Source: VGBO01 sp964453335 (GTDB lineage: Bacteria > Actinomycetota > Acidimicrobiia > Acidimicrobiales > CAIXPF01). Taken from it: a stretch of DNA of 64,000 nt. Position 1 is the first letter of the stretch; every line of letters begins with the position of its first letter. Positions 9,727 to 18,025 of this stretch are shown in pieces. The stretch is from contig CAYVOK010000009.1 of assembly GCA_964453335.1 (NCBI GenBank), positions 1 to 64,000 on the forward strand, read 5' to 3'. Below the pieces are notes generated by a model. That model was not told where the DNA came from. It did not search any database and was given only the letters and a program-made list of their open reading frames with translations. The position numbers and the translations under genes were made by a program.

Positions 9727-10740
9727 GTGCGCGCCGTCGTCCTCGTCGGCGGGTTCGGCACGCGACTCCGACCGCTGACGCTGCACCGTCCGAAGCAGAT
9801 GCTGCCCCTGCTCGACCGACCCATGATCGAGTGGGTCGCCGAGCACCTCGGACGGGCCGGGGTCGACGAGATCGTGCTCGCCCTCGGGTACCGGCCCGAG
9901 GCGTTCCTCGAGGCCTACCCCGACGGGACCTGTGCCGGCGTGCGCATGCGCTACGCCGTCGAACCGGAACCGCTCGGCACCGCCGGTGCAATCCGGTTCG
10001 CCGCCGCCGAGCTCGGCCTCGACCGGGCCGACGAACCGTTCCTCGTCGTCAACGGTGACGTCATCACCGACCTCGACATCGCCGAGCTCGTCGACCTGCA
10101 CCGCAGCGCCGGTGCCGAGGGCACCATCGCTCTCAGCCCCGTCGACGACCCGTCCCGGTACGGGGTCGTGCCGATCGACCGCGACGGCCGGGTCGAGGCG
10201 TTCATCGAGAAGCCGCCGGCCGAGAGCGCGCCGAGCCACTGGATCAACGCCGGGACCTACGTCCTCGAGCCGTCGATCCTCGCTCGCATCCCGGCCGGCC
10301 GGGCCGTCTCCGTCGAACGAGAGACGTTCCCTGCGGTCGTCGCCGAGGGACGGCTGTTCGCCCTCGAGTCGGACGCCTACTGGATCGACGCCGGCACACC
10401 CGAGACCTACCTGCAGGTGCAGCTCGACCTCGCACAGCGACGCACCGGACCGGACGCGTCGTGGATCCACCCGAGCGCGACAGTCGCACCGACCGCGCAC
10501 GTGGAACGGGCCGTCATCGCCGCCGGGGTCACCATCGGCGACGGGGCGACGGTGGTGCGGTCCGTGCTCGGCGCCGGCAGCACCGTCGGTGCCGGTGCGA
10601 CCGTGCACCGCAGCGTGGTGGGACCGGGCGCGGCCGTCGGCGACGGCGCGTCGCTGCACGCGCTCAGCGTGCTCGGCGACGGGGCGGATCTCGCACCCGG
10701 CGCAGCGCTGCGCGCCGCCCGTCTGCCCGACGGGGAATGA
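9727..10740 (+). CDS. manC: Mannose-1-phosphate guanylyltransferase
   Basis: 337 residues from GTG 9727, which sits at the gap edge, so a start inside the gap is possible. The N-terminal nucleotidyltransferase has VLVGGFGTRLRPLT, RPKQMLP, NGDVITD, FIEKP and NAGTYVLEP. A C-terminal left-handed beta-helix of hexapeptide-like repeats follows (about 245-330). It resembles the mycobacterial GDP-mannose pyrophosphorylase Rv3264c, making GDP-mannose from mannose-1-P and GTP. With manA, manB, gmd and rmd in the window it completes a GDP-6-deoxyhexose route. A glucose-1-phosphate nucleotidyltransferase is the main alternative. Confidence 0.85.
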   Translation: MRAVVLVGGFGTRLRPLTLHRPKQMLPLLDRPMIEWVAEHLGRAGVDEIVLALGYRPEAFLEAYPDGTCAGVRMRYAVEPEPLGTAGAIRFAAAELGLDRADEPFLVVNGDVITDLDIAELVDLHRSAGAEGTIALSPVDDPSRYGVVPIDRDGRVEAFIEKPPAESAPSHWINAGTYVLEPSILARIPAGRAVSVERETFPAVVAEGRLFALESDAYWIDAGTPETYLQVQLDLAQRRTGPDASWIHPSATVAPTAHVERAVIAAGVTIGDGATVVRSVLGAGSTVGAGATVHRSVVGPGAAVGDGASLHALSVLGDGADLAPGAALRAARLPDGE

Positions 10741-10757
10741 AGCCACCCCGACACGGG

Positions 10758-10763
10758 TACGAT
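10758..10763 (+). promoter_or_regulatory. TACGAT -10 box, leaderless galE
   Basis: TACGAT ends 6 nt before GTG 10770, inside the 29-bp space after manC. This favours GTG 10770 over longer starts that would overlap manC. Confidence 0.6.
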
Positions 10764-10769
10764 CCGGCC

Positions 10770-11804
10770 GTGGCCGGACAGATCCTCGTGACCGGCGGGA
10801 CCGGCTACATCGGCAGCCACACCGTCGTGTCACTCCTCGAGGCCGGTCACGACGTGGTCATCGTCGACGACCTGTCGAACTCCTCCGAACGGGCGGTCGA
10901 CGCGATCGCCGGCATCACCGGCCGTCGGCCGGTGTTCGTGCGCGGCGACGTGTGCGACCCGGAACGCCTCGAAGCCATCTTCTCCGCCGGCCCGATCGAC
11001 GCCGTCCTCCACTTCGCCGCCCGGAAGTCGGTCGCCGAATCGGTCCGCGACCCCGACGGGTACGAACGGGTCAACGTGGGCGGGCTCCGCACCCTCGTCG
11101 ACACGATGCGGCGCCACGACGTGCGACGGCTCGTGTTCTCGTCCTCCTGCACCGTGTACGGCGAACCGGACCAGGTGCCCGTGCACGAGGACGCACCGCT
11201 GCGGGTGGTGAACCCCTACGGCGCGACGAAGCTCGCCGGTGAACGGCTGCTCGGTGACGTCGCCGCCGCCGAACCCGGGTGGTCGGTCGTCCTCCTCCGG
11301 TACTTCAACCCGATCGGCGCCCACCCCTCCGGGGCGATCGGCGAGGACCCCCACGGCATCCCCGACAACCTCGTGCCCTACGTGATGCAGGTCGCGGCCG
11401 GGCGGCTCGCACACCTGTCCGTCTACGGCGGCGACTACCCGACCCGCGACGGGACCTGCATCCGGGACTACCTCCACGTCGTCGACCTCGCCGAGGGGCA
11501 CCTCGCCGCACTCGACGCGCTCGACCGGCTCGGGCCGGGATGTCGCCCCTTCAACCTCGGCACCGGGGTCGGCTCCACCGTCCTCGAGGTCCTCGCCGCC
11601 GCCGAACGCGCCGTCGGACGACCGATCCCGCACCGGGTCGTCGGCCGTCGACCCGGCGATGCCGTGGCCGTGTGGGCCGACCCGACCAAGGCCGAGGCGG
11701 AACTCGGCTGGCGGGCCCGCCGCGACCTCGATGCCATGTGCGCCGACCACTGGCGCTGGCAGTCCTCCCACCCGGACGGTTTCGCCGGCCGGGGGGACCG
11801 CTGA
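10770..11804 (+). CDS. galE: UDP-glucose 4-epimerase
   Basis: 344 residues, the typical GalE length. NAD-binding TGGTGYIGSH is near the N-terminus; the catalytic elements are SSSCTVYG (Ser/Thr) and YGATK (Tyr, Lys), followed by RYFNPIGAHPSG and GTCIRDYLHV. It interconverts UDP-glucose and UDP-galactose for surface glycans. A -10 box just before GTG 10770 supports this start. It ends 6 bp from the convergent cofE. Confidence 0.95.
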   Translation: MAGQILVTGGTGYIGSHTVVSLLEAGHDVVIVDDLSNSSERAVDAIAGITGRRPVFVRGDVCDPERLEAIFSAGPIDAVLHFAARKSVAESVRDPDGYERVNVGGLRTLVDTMRRHDVRRLVFSSSCTVYGEPDQVPVHEDAPLRVVNPYGATKLAGERLLGDVAAAEPGWSVVLLRYFNPIGAHPSGAIGEDPHGIPDNLVPYVMQVAAGRLAHLSVYGGDYPTRDGTCIRDYLHVVDLAEGHLAALDALDRLGPGCRPFNLGTGVGSTVLEVLAAAERAVGRPIPHRVVGRRPGDAVAVWADPTKAEAELGWRARRDLDAMCADHWRWQSSHPDGFAGRGDR

Positions 11805-11834
11805 CGGCCCCTAGCGGAAGAGGTCCTCGGCCGG
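11785..11834. terminator. Imperfect inverted repeat between galE and cofE ends
   Basis: CCGGCC (11785-11790) pairs with GGCCGG (11829-11834) and GGACC (11795-11799) with GGTCC (11822-11826). The central part holds both stop codons. The stem is interrupted, so this is only a candidate bidirectional terminator. Confidence 0.35.
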
Positions 11835-12545
11835 GTTGCGGACGACCTGGTCGCGCACCGACCCCTCGCCGAGCCACGACGGGTCGACGCCGCGCACGAC
11901 CGCCGCGGCGATGCCCGACGCCTTCCCCATGACCATCTCGGCCGCCGAGGCGAGCTCGTCGGCGACGCACACCTCGGTCACCTGCAGCACCCGGCCCTGG
12001 GCGTCCTCGGTGCCCCGCAGGTCGGCGACCGCGGTGATCCCGGCCACCCCGATCGCGACGTCGGTCAGGCCCCGGCGCCAGGGTCGGCCGAAGGTGTCGG
12101 AGATGATCACACCCACGTCGACGCCGTAGCGGTGCCGGACAACGTCTCGGATCCGGCGTGCCGACCGGTCGGAGTCCTCCGGCAGCAACGCCGCGTACCC
12201 ACGTTCGACGTTGGACAGGTCGATGCCCGCGTTCGCGCAGACGAAACCGTGCCGGGTCTCCGAGACGATGAGCTCGCCGCGGCGACGCAGGATCCGCACC
12301 GACTCGCGCTCCACGAGCGGCTTGTGCGAGAGCGGGTCGTCGGCGTCGATCGGGACGAGCATGTCCTCGGCCTTCGAGACGACCTTCTGGGTGACGACGA
12401 CGACGTCGCCGTCCCGCAACGGGTTGCCCTCCGCGATCGCTGCGTCGGCGATCATCCCGCCGAGATCGTCGCCGGGGCGCACCTCGGGCACGCTGCGGAT
12501 CGGGAAGATGCGGAGCTCGCCCGCTGCGGGGACACCGTCACTCAC
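11811..12545 (-). CDS. cofE: Coenzyme F420-0:L-glutamate ligase
   Basis: 244 residues from GTG 12545, which overlaps the cofD stop by 4 nt (GTGA). Family motifs include GDVVVVTQKVVSKAED, a glutamate-binding SHKPLVERES region, and ISDTFGRPWRRGLTDVAIG. It adds glutamate residues to F420-0. Length matches stand-alone CofE; the C-terminal FMN reductase domain of the ~450-residue mycobacterial FbiB is absent and would have to be encoded elsewhere. Translationally coupled to cofD. Confidence 0.93.
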   Translation of the reverse strand: MSDGVPAAGELRIFPIRSVPEVRPGDDLGGMIADAAIAEGNPLRDGDVVVVTQKVVSKAEDMLVPIDADDPLSHKPLVERESVRILRRRGELIVSETRHGFVCANAGIDLSNVERGYAALLPEDSDRSARRIRDVVRHRYGVDVGVIISDTFGRPWRRGLTDVAIGVAGITAVADLRGTEDAQGRVLQVTEVCVADELASAAEMVMGKASGIAAAVVRGVDPSWLGEGSVRDQVVRNPAEDLFR

Positions 12546-13468
12546 GACCAGACCTCCAGGACCGTGCGGCCGAGCGCCGCGGCGACTTCGGGGGTGCGCA
12601 TCACCGTCGGCGCGACGACCGGGCGGATCCCGGCGTCGGCGACCGCAGGGGCAAGCGCGGCGTCGACCTCGTCGATCACGAGCACCGACGCGAACGGGGC
12701 GTACAGGCGGGCGACCCCGACGACCGACACGTCGTGCCCCAACTCCCGCAGCATCCGGTCGGCCGGCCCCTTCAGCGCCGCACCACCGATGATCGGCGAG
12801 ACGGCGACCGTCCGGTCGCGCCGGGCGGCGACCGCGTCCTGCACGCCAGGCACGGCGAGCAACGGACCGATCGACACGATCGGGTTCGACGGGGCGACGA
12901 CGACGGTGGTCGCCGTGCGGATCGCCTCGAGCACACCCGGTGCCGGTCGTGCATCGGCTGCGCCGTCGACGGCGACCGCCGTGATCGGCACGTCGTGTCG
13001 CAGACGCACGAAATAGTCCTGGAACGGCAGCCGGGTGCCGTCGGTGAGCGTCACCATGGTGCGCAACCGGTCGTCGGTGACGGGGATCATGCGCTCGGGG
13101 AGGTCCCACGCCCGGGTGATCTCCGCCGTCACCACGGACAACGGCGCTCCCTCGGCACGACGTTGCGTGCGGTAGAGGTGCGTCGCGAGGTCACGGTCTC
13201 CGAGCCGGAACCAGGTGAGACCGCCGTACCGTTCGAGCGCGTCCATCGCGTTCCACGTCTCGCCCGCGAGGCCCCACCCGGTCTCGGGGTTGATGGCACC
13301 GGCGAGGGTGTACGTGCACGTGTCGAGGTCGGGGCTCACGTGCAGACCGTGCAGGTCGACGTCGTCGCCCACGTTCACGATCGCGGTGATCGTCGAAGGG
13401 TCGACGACTTGTCGCAGTCCGGCGAGCATCCGGGCTGCGCCCACACCCCCGGCGAGCACGCTGATCAC
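12542..13468 (-). CDS. cofD: 2-phospho-L-lactate (or PEP) transferase for F420
   Basis: 308 residues from GTG 13468 (VISVLAGGVGAARMLAGL). It contains NVGDDVDLHGLHVSPDLDT and the nucleotide loop APSNPIVSIGP typical of CofD/FbiA. It transfers the phospho-carboxylate moiety from a guanylyl carrier to Fo; in actinobacteria the donor is thought to derive from PEP and give dehydro-F420-0. A TAGCGT box 7 nt upstream sets a leaderless start and rules out the longer frame. Operon with cofE; nearby LLM enzymes are likely users of F420. Confidence 0.93.
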   Translation of the reverse strand: MISVLAGGVGAARMLAGLRQVVDPSTITAIVNVGDDVDLHGLHVSPDLDTCTYTLAGAINPETGWGLAGETWNAMDALERYGGLTWFRLGDRDLATHLYRTQRRAEGAPLSVVTAEITRAWDLPERMIPVTDDRLRTMVTLTDGTRLPFQDYFVRLRHDVPITAVAVDGAADARPAPGVLEAIRTATTVVVAPSNPIVSIGPLLAVPGVQDAVAARRDRTVAVSPIIGGAALKGPADRMLRELGHDVSVVGVARLYAPFASVLVIDEVDAALAPAVADAGIRPVVAPTVMRTPEVAAALGRTVLEVWS

Positions 13469-13475
13469 GGCGGTG

Positions 13476-13481
13476 ACGCTA
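13476..13481 (-). promoter_or_regulatory. TAGCGT -10 box, leaderless cofD
   Basis: On the minus strand TAGCGT ends 7 nt before GTG 13468. It lies 35 bp from a divergent TAGCGT box serving the plus-strand neighbour. Confidence 0.6.
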
Positions 13482-13516
13482 CCCGGGCCGGGCCGTCGTA
13501 CCCACCCGGACCGGGG

Positions 13517-13522
13517 TAGCGT
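13517..13522 (+). promoter_or_regulatory. TAGCGT -10 box, leaderless flavoprotein gene
   Basis: TAGCGT ends 7 nt before ATG 13530. Together with the minus-strand box at 13476-13481 it forms a compact divergent promoter. Confidence 0.6.
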
Positions 13523-13529
13523 GCGCGAC

Positions 13530-14708
13530 ATGAGCACGCCCACGGCGGAACGTGTGACCTTCGACCGGGCCCGCCTCGCGGACGTCGCCCGTCGCGCCGG
13601 CGAGCGCAGCGACGAGATCGAACAGGCCCGGCAACTGCCCCGCGACCTCGTCGACGACCTGATCGACACCGGGGTGTTCCGCATGTGGGTGCCGCGCGCC
13701 TACGGCGGTCTCGAGACCGATGTCGCCGCCGTGCTCGACGCGATCGAGACGGTCGCCTACCACGACGGTTCGACCGGTTGGTGCGTGATGATCGGCGCGT
13801 CGTCCGGTCTCGTGTCCGGGTTCCTCGACCCGCACTGGGGTGCCCACATCTTCGGTGACCCTCGCGCCGTGACCGGCGGGTTCGCGATGCCGTCGGGCAC
13901 CGCGGTGCCCCAGCCGGGTGGCGGTCTCCGGGTCACCGGCCGCTGGCCGTGGGGATCGGGTACGTCGCACTGCACCTGGATCGGTGGCGGCGTGATGGTC
14001 GTCGACGAGTCCGGCGCACCGACCGCCCGGGCCGACGGTCTGCGCACGCCGTACGTGTTCTTCGACCGTGACGACGTCGAGATCCTCGACACCTGGCACG
14101 TGTCCGGCATGAAGGGCACCGGTTCGAACGACTACGCGGTGACGGACGCGTTCGTCCCCGAGGGGCGTTGGGGCGAGTTCCTGCGCGCCGAACCGACCGT
14201 CGACGGCCCGCTGTACCGGTTCTCCTTCACCGGCGCCCTCGCACTCGGCGTGGCGTCCGTCGGCCTCGGCCTCGCCCGCCGTGCGCTCGACGAGTTCGCT
14301 GCCGTCGCAACGGCGAAGACCCCGTTCGGCTCTGCGAAGGTGCTCGCCGAACGCCAGACGTCGCAGATCGACGCGGCGGAGGCGGACGCAGCGATCCGCT
14401 CGTCGAAGGCGTTCCTCGCCGACGTGGTCGGCACGTGCACCGCAGCGGCGGAGGCGGGGGAGCCGTTCACCCCCGAGCACCGCCGTCTCCTCCGGCTCGC
14501 CGCCACGAACGCGATGCGCCGCAGCGTCGAGGCCGTGGACCGCTGCTACGAGGCAGCCGGCGGATCGGCGATCTGGTCCTCGAGCCCGCTGCAGCGCTGC
14601 TTCCGTGACGTCCACGTCGCCACCCAGCACGGCATGGTCGCCCCGCGGACCTTCGAACCGCTCGGGCGGATGGTCCTCGGTCTGCCGACCGACGTCCGCC
14701 AACTCTGA
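13530..14708 (+). CDS. Acyl-CoA dehydrogenase-like flavin monooxygenase/oxidase
   Basis: 392 residues with the acyl-CoA dehydrogenase fold: an N-terminal helical part with WVPRAYGG, a central beta domain with GRWPWGSGTSHCTW and SGMKGTGSNDY, and a C-terminal helical domain. It lacks the usual catalytic Glu context of beta-oxidation dehydrogenases and looks more like the class D flavin monooxygenase branch (HsaA or HpaB-C related). The substrate is unknown. It is transcribed divergently from cofD, possibly only a neighbour. Confidence 0.75.
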   Translation: MSTPTAERVTFDRARLADVARRAGERSDEIEQARQLPRDLVDDLIDTGVFRMWVPRAYGGLETDVAAVLDAIETVAYHDGSTGWCVMIGASSGLVSGFLDPHWGAHIFGDPRAVTGGFAMPSGTAVPQPGGGLRVTGRWPWGSGTSHCTWIGGGVMVVDESGAPTARADGLRTPYVFFDRDDVEILDTWHVSGMKGTGSNDYAVTDAFVPEGRWGEFLRAEPTVDGPLYRFSFTGALALGVASVGLGLARRALDEFAAVATAKTPFGSAKVLAERQTSQIDAAEADAAIRSSKAFLADVVGTCTAAAEAGEPFTPEHRRLLRLAATNAMRRSVEAVDRCYEAAGGSAIWSSSPLQRCFRDVHVATQHGMVAPRTFEPLGRMVLGLPTDVRQL

Positions 14709-14717
14709 GACCGGCGA

Positions 14718-14723
14718 TAGCGT
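14718..14723 (+). promoter_or_regulatory. TAGCGT -10 box before a small membrane protein gene
   Basis: TAGCGT ends 8 nt before GTG 14732 in a 23-bp intergenic space, consistent with a leaderless transcript. Confidence 0.55.
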
Positions 14724-14731
14724 TCCGCCCC

Positions 14732-15127
14732 GTGACCGGCACCCCGTACAAGATCCAACTCGTCCTGCACGTGCTCATGGCCGTCGTGGCGTTCGGGCCG
14801 CTGTTCGTGCTGCCACGACTGCAGCGGGCCGACGGCGATGCGGCTGCGAAGTTCCACCTCCGGATCTGCCTCCCGGCGCTCGTGCTCACCTGGGTGTTCG
14901 GCATGGGACTCATGGGCCTGTCCGAGAAGACGTGGGGATTCGGCCAGCTCTGGATCGACCTGTCGACCGCCATCTGGGTCGTGCTCATGGTCATCGGCGG
15001 GGCCGTGATCGCCCCGGCGCTCCGCAAGGGCGCCGAGGGACGCGCCCGGGTCGCGGCCGGCATGGGGACCAGCCACCTGCTCCTCGTCGTCGTCGTCGCC
15101 CTGATGGTCTTCAAGCCCGGCACCTAG
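14732..15127 (+). CDS. Four-helix membrane protein, DUF2269-like
   Basis: 131 residues with about four hydrophobic helices (roughly 8-28, 47-65, 74-97 and 108-126) separated by short charged loops. The layout resembles DUF2269-type integral membrane proteins of unknown function. There is no catalytic motif that I recognise. The TAG stop overlaps a TAGGAT hexamer that may be the promoter of the next gene. Confidence 0.7.
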   Translation: MTGTPYKIQLVLHVLMAVVAFGPLFVLPRLQRADGDAAAKFHLRICLPALVLTWVFGMGLMGLSEKTWGFGQLWIDLSTAIWVVLMVIGGAVIAPALRKGAEGRARVAAGMGTSHLLLVVVVALMVFKPGT

Positions 15128-15130
15128 GAT
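15125..15130 (+). promoter_or_regulatory. TAGGAT -10 box overlapping a stop codon
   Basis: TAGGAT begins with the TAG stop (15125-15127) of the membrane protein gene. Transcription from here would give a leader of about 35-40 nt before GTG 15174. Confidence 0.45.
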
Positions 15131-15139
15131 CCGCCCCGG

Positions 15140-15155
15140 CGGGCCGATCGGCCCG
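15140..15155. promoter_or_regulatory. 16-bp perfect palindrome in the LLM gene leader
   Basis: CGGGCCGATCGGCCCG is fully self-complementary and lies between the candidate -10 and the GGGGGGAGAGG ribosome-binding region. It could be an operator for a dimeric repressor or a leader hairpin. It could also be chance in G+C-rich DNA. Confidence 0.4.
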
Positions 15156-15173
15156 GGGGGAGAGGTACCGGCC

Positions 15174-16115
15174 GTGCAGGACGTCCACATCGGCGTGACC
15201 GTGCCGCAGATCAAGCGGTCGTGGCAGGAGAGCCGGACTGCGGCGACCGAGTTCGAGGCGATGGGCTTCGACTCGCTGTGGGTCTGCGACCACCTCTACG
15301 GGCCGCAGTCGCCGACGATCCCGATCCTCGAGGCGTGGTCGCTCCTCGCCGGTCTCGCCGCGGTCACCGACCGGGTCGAGCTCGGCACCCTCGTCACCCC
15401 GACCGGGATGCGGAACCCGGCGCATCTCGGCAAGGTCGTCGCGACCGTCGACGCGATCGCCGGTGGACGCGTCGTCCCCGGGTTCGGTGCAGGGTGGATG
15501 GCCCGGGAGCACACCGACTTCGGCATGCCCTTCCTGCCCACCGCGGCGCGCATGGACCAGCTCGCCGAGACCGTCGACCTGCTCCGTGCGATGTGGGACC
15601 CCGCCGTCGACGCCACCACCTACCACGGCACCTACGTGCACGCCGACGACGTCGTCTGCCTCCCCAAGCCGCCCCGCCGCCCGCCGATCCTCATCGGCGG
15701 TGCGGGGGAGAAGCGCACCATCCCGCTCGCCGCCCGTCTCGCCGACATCTGGAACAACCTCGCCGGGACCCAGGCCGACCTGCCCCACAAGATCGACCGC
15801 CTGCGCGACGAGATGGGACGAATCGGCCGTGATCCGGCCGAGGTCACCATCAGCCAGCAGTGCCTGGTGATCATCGCCGAGGACGACGCCGCAGCGGAGA
15901 CCGCGATCGGTCAGGCGGAGAAGATCTTCGGCGGCCACCTCGGCGACCCGCGGGGCGACCTCGCCATCGCCGGTTCGCCGGAACGGGTCGTCGAGCAGAT
16001 CCGTCGACACGTCGAACTCGGCTGCACGATGTTCATCGCCGAGTTCTTCGGCCGTGAGACCATCACGCCGGCCCGGCTCTTCGCAGAGCGGGTGCTCCCC
16101 GAACTGAAGGGCTGA
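15174..16115 (+). CDS. LLM-class F420-dependent oxidoreductase
   Basis: 313 residues with the luciferase-like TIM-barrel pattern: an N-terminal IGVTVPQ, WVCDHLYGP, VELGTLVTPTGMRNPAHL, GAGWMAREHTDFG and, late, GSPERVVEQIRRH. Actinobacterial enzymes of this subgroup usually use F420. The ribosome-binding site GGGGGGAGAGG precedes GTG 15174. Its location near cofE/cofD fits F420 use. The substrate is unknown. Confidence 0.85.
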   Translation: MQDVHIGVTVPQIKRSWQESRTAATEFEAMGFDSLWVCDHLYGPQSPTIPILEAWSLLAGLAAVTDRVELGTLVTPTGMRNPAHLGKVVATVDAIAGGRVVPGFGAGWMAREHTDFGMPFLPTAARMDQLAETVDLLRAMWDPAVDATTYHGTYVHADDVVCLPKPPRRPPILIGGAGEKRTIPLAARLADIWNNLAGTQADLPHKIDRLRDEMGRIGRDPAEVTISQQCLVIIAEDDAAAETAIGQAEKIFGGHLGDPRGDLAIAGSPERVVEQIRRHVELGCTMFIAEFFGRETITPARLFAERVLPELKG

Positions 16116-16124
16116 GCGGGCCGG

Positions 16125-17099
16125 TCAGCGGCCGGCTGCGACCGCTGCCACGTCCGCGTCGACCATCATCCGCACGAGATCGGCGAAGCTCGTCGTCGGC
16201 GTCCAGCCGAGCCGCTCCGCCGCCTTCGCCGGGTCGCCGATGAGCAGATCGACCTCCGCCGGACGGTAGAAGCGCTCGTCGACCACCACGTGGTCCTGCC
16301 AGTCGAGGCCCACGTGACCGAATGCGACCTCGCAGAACTCCCGCACCGAGTGCGTCTCACCGGTCGCGACCACGAAGTCGTCGGGCTCGTCGAGTTGCAG
16401 CATCCGCCACATCGCGTCGACGTAGTCGCCGGCGAAACCCCAGTCGCGCCGGGCGTCGAGGTTCCCGAGGCGGACCTCACGGTCGAGACCCGCAGCGATC
16501 CGGGCGACCGCGTTGGAGATCTTCCGGGTCACGAACTCGAGGCCGCGGCGCGGGCTCTCGTGGTTGAACAGCATCCCGGACGTGGCGAACAGGTCGTAGC
16601 TCTCCCGGTAGTTCACCGTGATCCAGTGGCCGTAGAGCTTGGCGACCCCGTACGGGGACCGGGGGTAGAACGGCGTGCGCTCGGTCTGGGGTACCTCGAC
16701 GACCCGGCCGAACATCTCCGACGAGGACGCCTGGTAGAAGCGGATCGAGGGGTCGACGACCCGCACCGCCTCGAGCAGACGGGTCACGCCGAGGCCGGTC
16801 ACCTCGCCGGTCAGCACCGGCTGCCCGAAACTGGTCTGCACGAAGCTCTGGGCGGCGAGGTTGTACACCTCGGCGGGCCGGTGCTCGTCGAGCACGGCGA
16901 TCATCGAGCCCTGGTCACCGAGGTCGCCGGGGACCAACGTGAGCCGGTCCTGGATGTGGGCGATCCGCTCGAAGGTCACCGTCGAGGACCGTCGCACCAT
17001 GCCGACGACGTCGTATCCCTTCGCGAGCAGGAGCTCGGCGAGGTACGAACCGTCCTGGCCGGTGATCCCGGTGATGAGGGCACGCTTGGGGCGGGTCAC
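16125..17099 (-). CDS. gmd: GDP-mannose 4,6-dehydratase
   Basis: 324 residues from GTG 17099. Extended SDR with TGITGQDGSYLAELLL, YNLAAQSFV, a Ser-Ser-Glu-Met-Phe-Gly motif, YGVAKLYGHW (YxxxK) and FNHESPRRG, all typical of GMD. It converts GDP-mannose to GDP-4-keto-6-deoxy-mannose. GGAGAA upstream serves as ribosome-binding site. It is the last gene of a minus-strand operon after the GT4 transferase and the reductase. Confidence 0.95.
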   Translation of the reverse strand: MTRPKRALITGITGQDGSYLAELLLAKGYDVVGMVRRSSTVTFERIAHIQDRLTLVPGDLGDQGSMIAVLDEHRPAEVYNLAAQSFVQTSFGQPVLTGEVTGLGVTRLLEAVRVVDPSIRFYQASSSEMFGRVVEVPQTERTPFYPRSPYGVAKLYGHWITVNYRESYDLFATSGMLFNHESPRRGLEFVTRKISNAVARIAAGLDREVRLGNLDARRDWGFAGDYVDAMWRMLQLDEPDDFVVATGETHSVREFCEVAFGHVGLDWQDHVVVDERFYRPAEVDLLIGDPAKAAERLGWTPTTSFADLVRMMVDADVAAVAAGR

Positions 17100-17110
17100 G
17101 GTTCTCCGTT

Positions 17111-18025
17111 CTAGCCGTCCGCGGACGCAGCCCAGCGGCGCGCGTCCTCGAGCAGGTCGTCGAGCGTGCGCCCGAGGTCGTAGGTCGGCGTCCAGCCGGT
17201 CGCCGTGCGGAGTGCGGTCGCGTCACCGACGAGATCGGCCACGTCGACCGGACGGTGCAGGGCCGCGTCGACGGTGAGGCGCAGCGGGTGCGTCGCACGG
17301 CCGACGAGGTGGTCGGCGAGGTCCGCGACGGCGGCCGACCGACCGGACGCCACCACGTACACCGCACCCGGCACACCGTGCAGGACCGCCAGGCGGTACG
17401 CCCGGACCACGTCCCGCACGTCGCTGAAGTCCCGACGGGCGGCGAGGTTGCCGACCGGGATCTCCGTCGCCCCCGACCGTTCGGCGACCGCGATGCGTCG
17501 GGCGATCGCCGCGGCCACGAATCGGTCGTCCTGGCCCGGGCCGAGATGGTTGAACGGGCGGACCCGCACCACGCCGAGGCCGTGACCGTGGTGGAACTGC
17601 AGGGCCACCTGTTCCGCGGCCGCCTTCGATGCGGCGTAGGGGGTCACCGGCCGCAACGGCGACGACTCCGACAGCGGCAGGTCCTCGGGAAGGGCGGCGC
17701 CGTACACGTCCGCGCTCGAGACGACGAGCACCCGGTGCACGTCCGCCGCCGCACACGCCGCGAGCACGTTGAGGGTGCCCTCCGCGTTCGTGCGGAACGT
17801 CCCCACCGGGTCGGTCCACGACGTGCCGACCGCCGCCTGGGCGGCGAGGTGGTAGCAGGCGTCGGGGCGCACCGACCGGAGCAGCTCCGTCCACCCGGGC
17901 CCGTCGAGCAGATCCGGACCGCCGGTCACCGGGTCGGTCGTGGTCACGTCGTCGCCCGACGCGCGCAGGTGGGCGACGAGATGTCGGCCGACGAACCCGC
18001 CGGCCCCGGTCACGAGCGCCCGCAC
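17111..18025 (-). CDS. rmd: GDP-6-deoxy-D-mannose reductase
   Basis: 304 residues from GTG 18025, preceded by GGAGGAGG. SDR motifs TGAGGFVGRHLVAHL, YHLAAQAAVG, SSADVYG, YAASKAAAEQ, FNHLGPGQDD and NLAARRDFSDVRDVVRAY match RMD rather than GDP-fucose synthase. It would reduce the Gmd product to GDP-D-rhamnose. The gene overlaps the upstream glycosyltransferase by 16 nt. A GDP-talose-forming reductase is an alternative that sequence alone does not exclude. Confidence 0.88.
   Translation of the reverse strand: MRALVTGAGGFVGRHLVAHLRASGDDVTTTDPVTGGPDLLDGPGWTELLRSVRPDACYHLAAQAAVGTSWTDPVGTFRTNAEGTLNVLAACAAADVHRVLVVSSADVYGAALPEDLPLSESSPLRPVTPYAASKAAAEQVALQFHHGHGLGVVRVRPFNHLGPGQDDRFVAAAIARRIAVAERSGATEIPVGNLAARRDFSDVRDVVRAYRLAVLHGVPGAVYVVASGRSAAVADLADHLVGRATHPLRLTVDAALHRPVDVADLVGDATALRTATGWTPTYDLGRTLDDLLEDARRWAASADG

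Noticed and set aside
16111..16129. Hairpin at the convergent LLM/gmd ends
   Set aside because: Only GCTGA/TCAGC pair, and 3 of those 5 bp come automatically from facing TGA stops.
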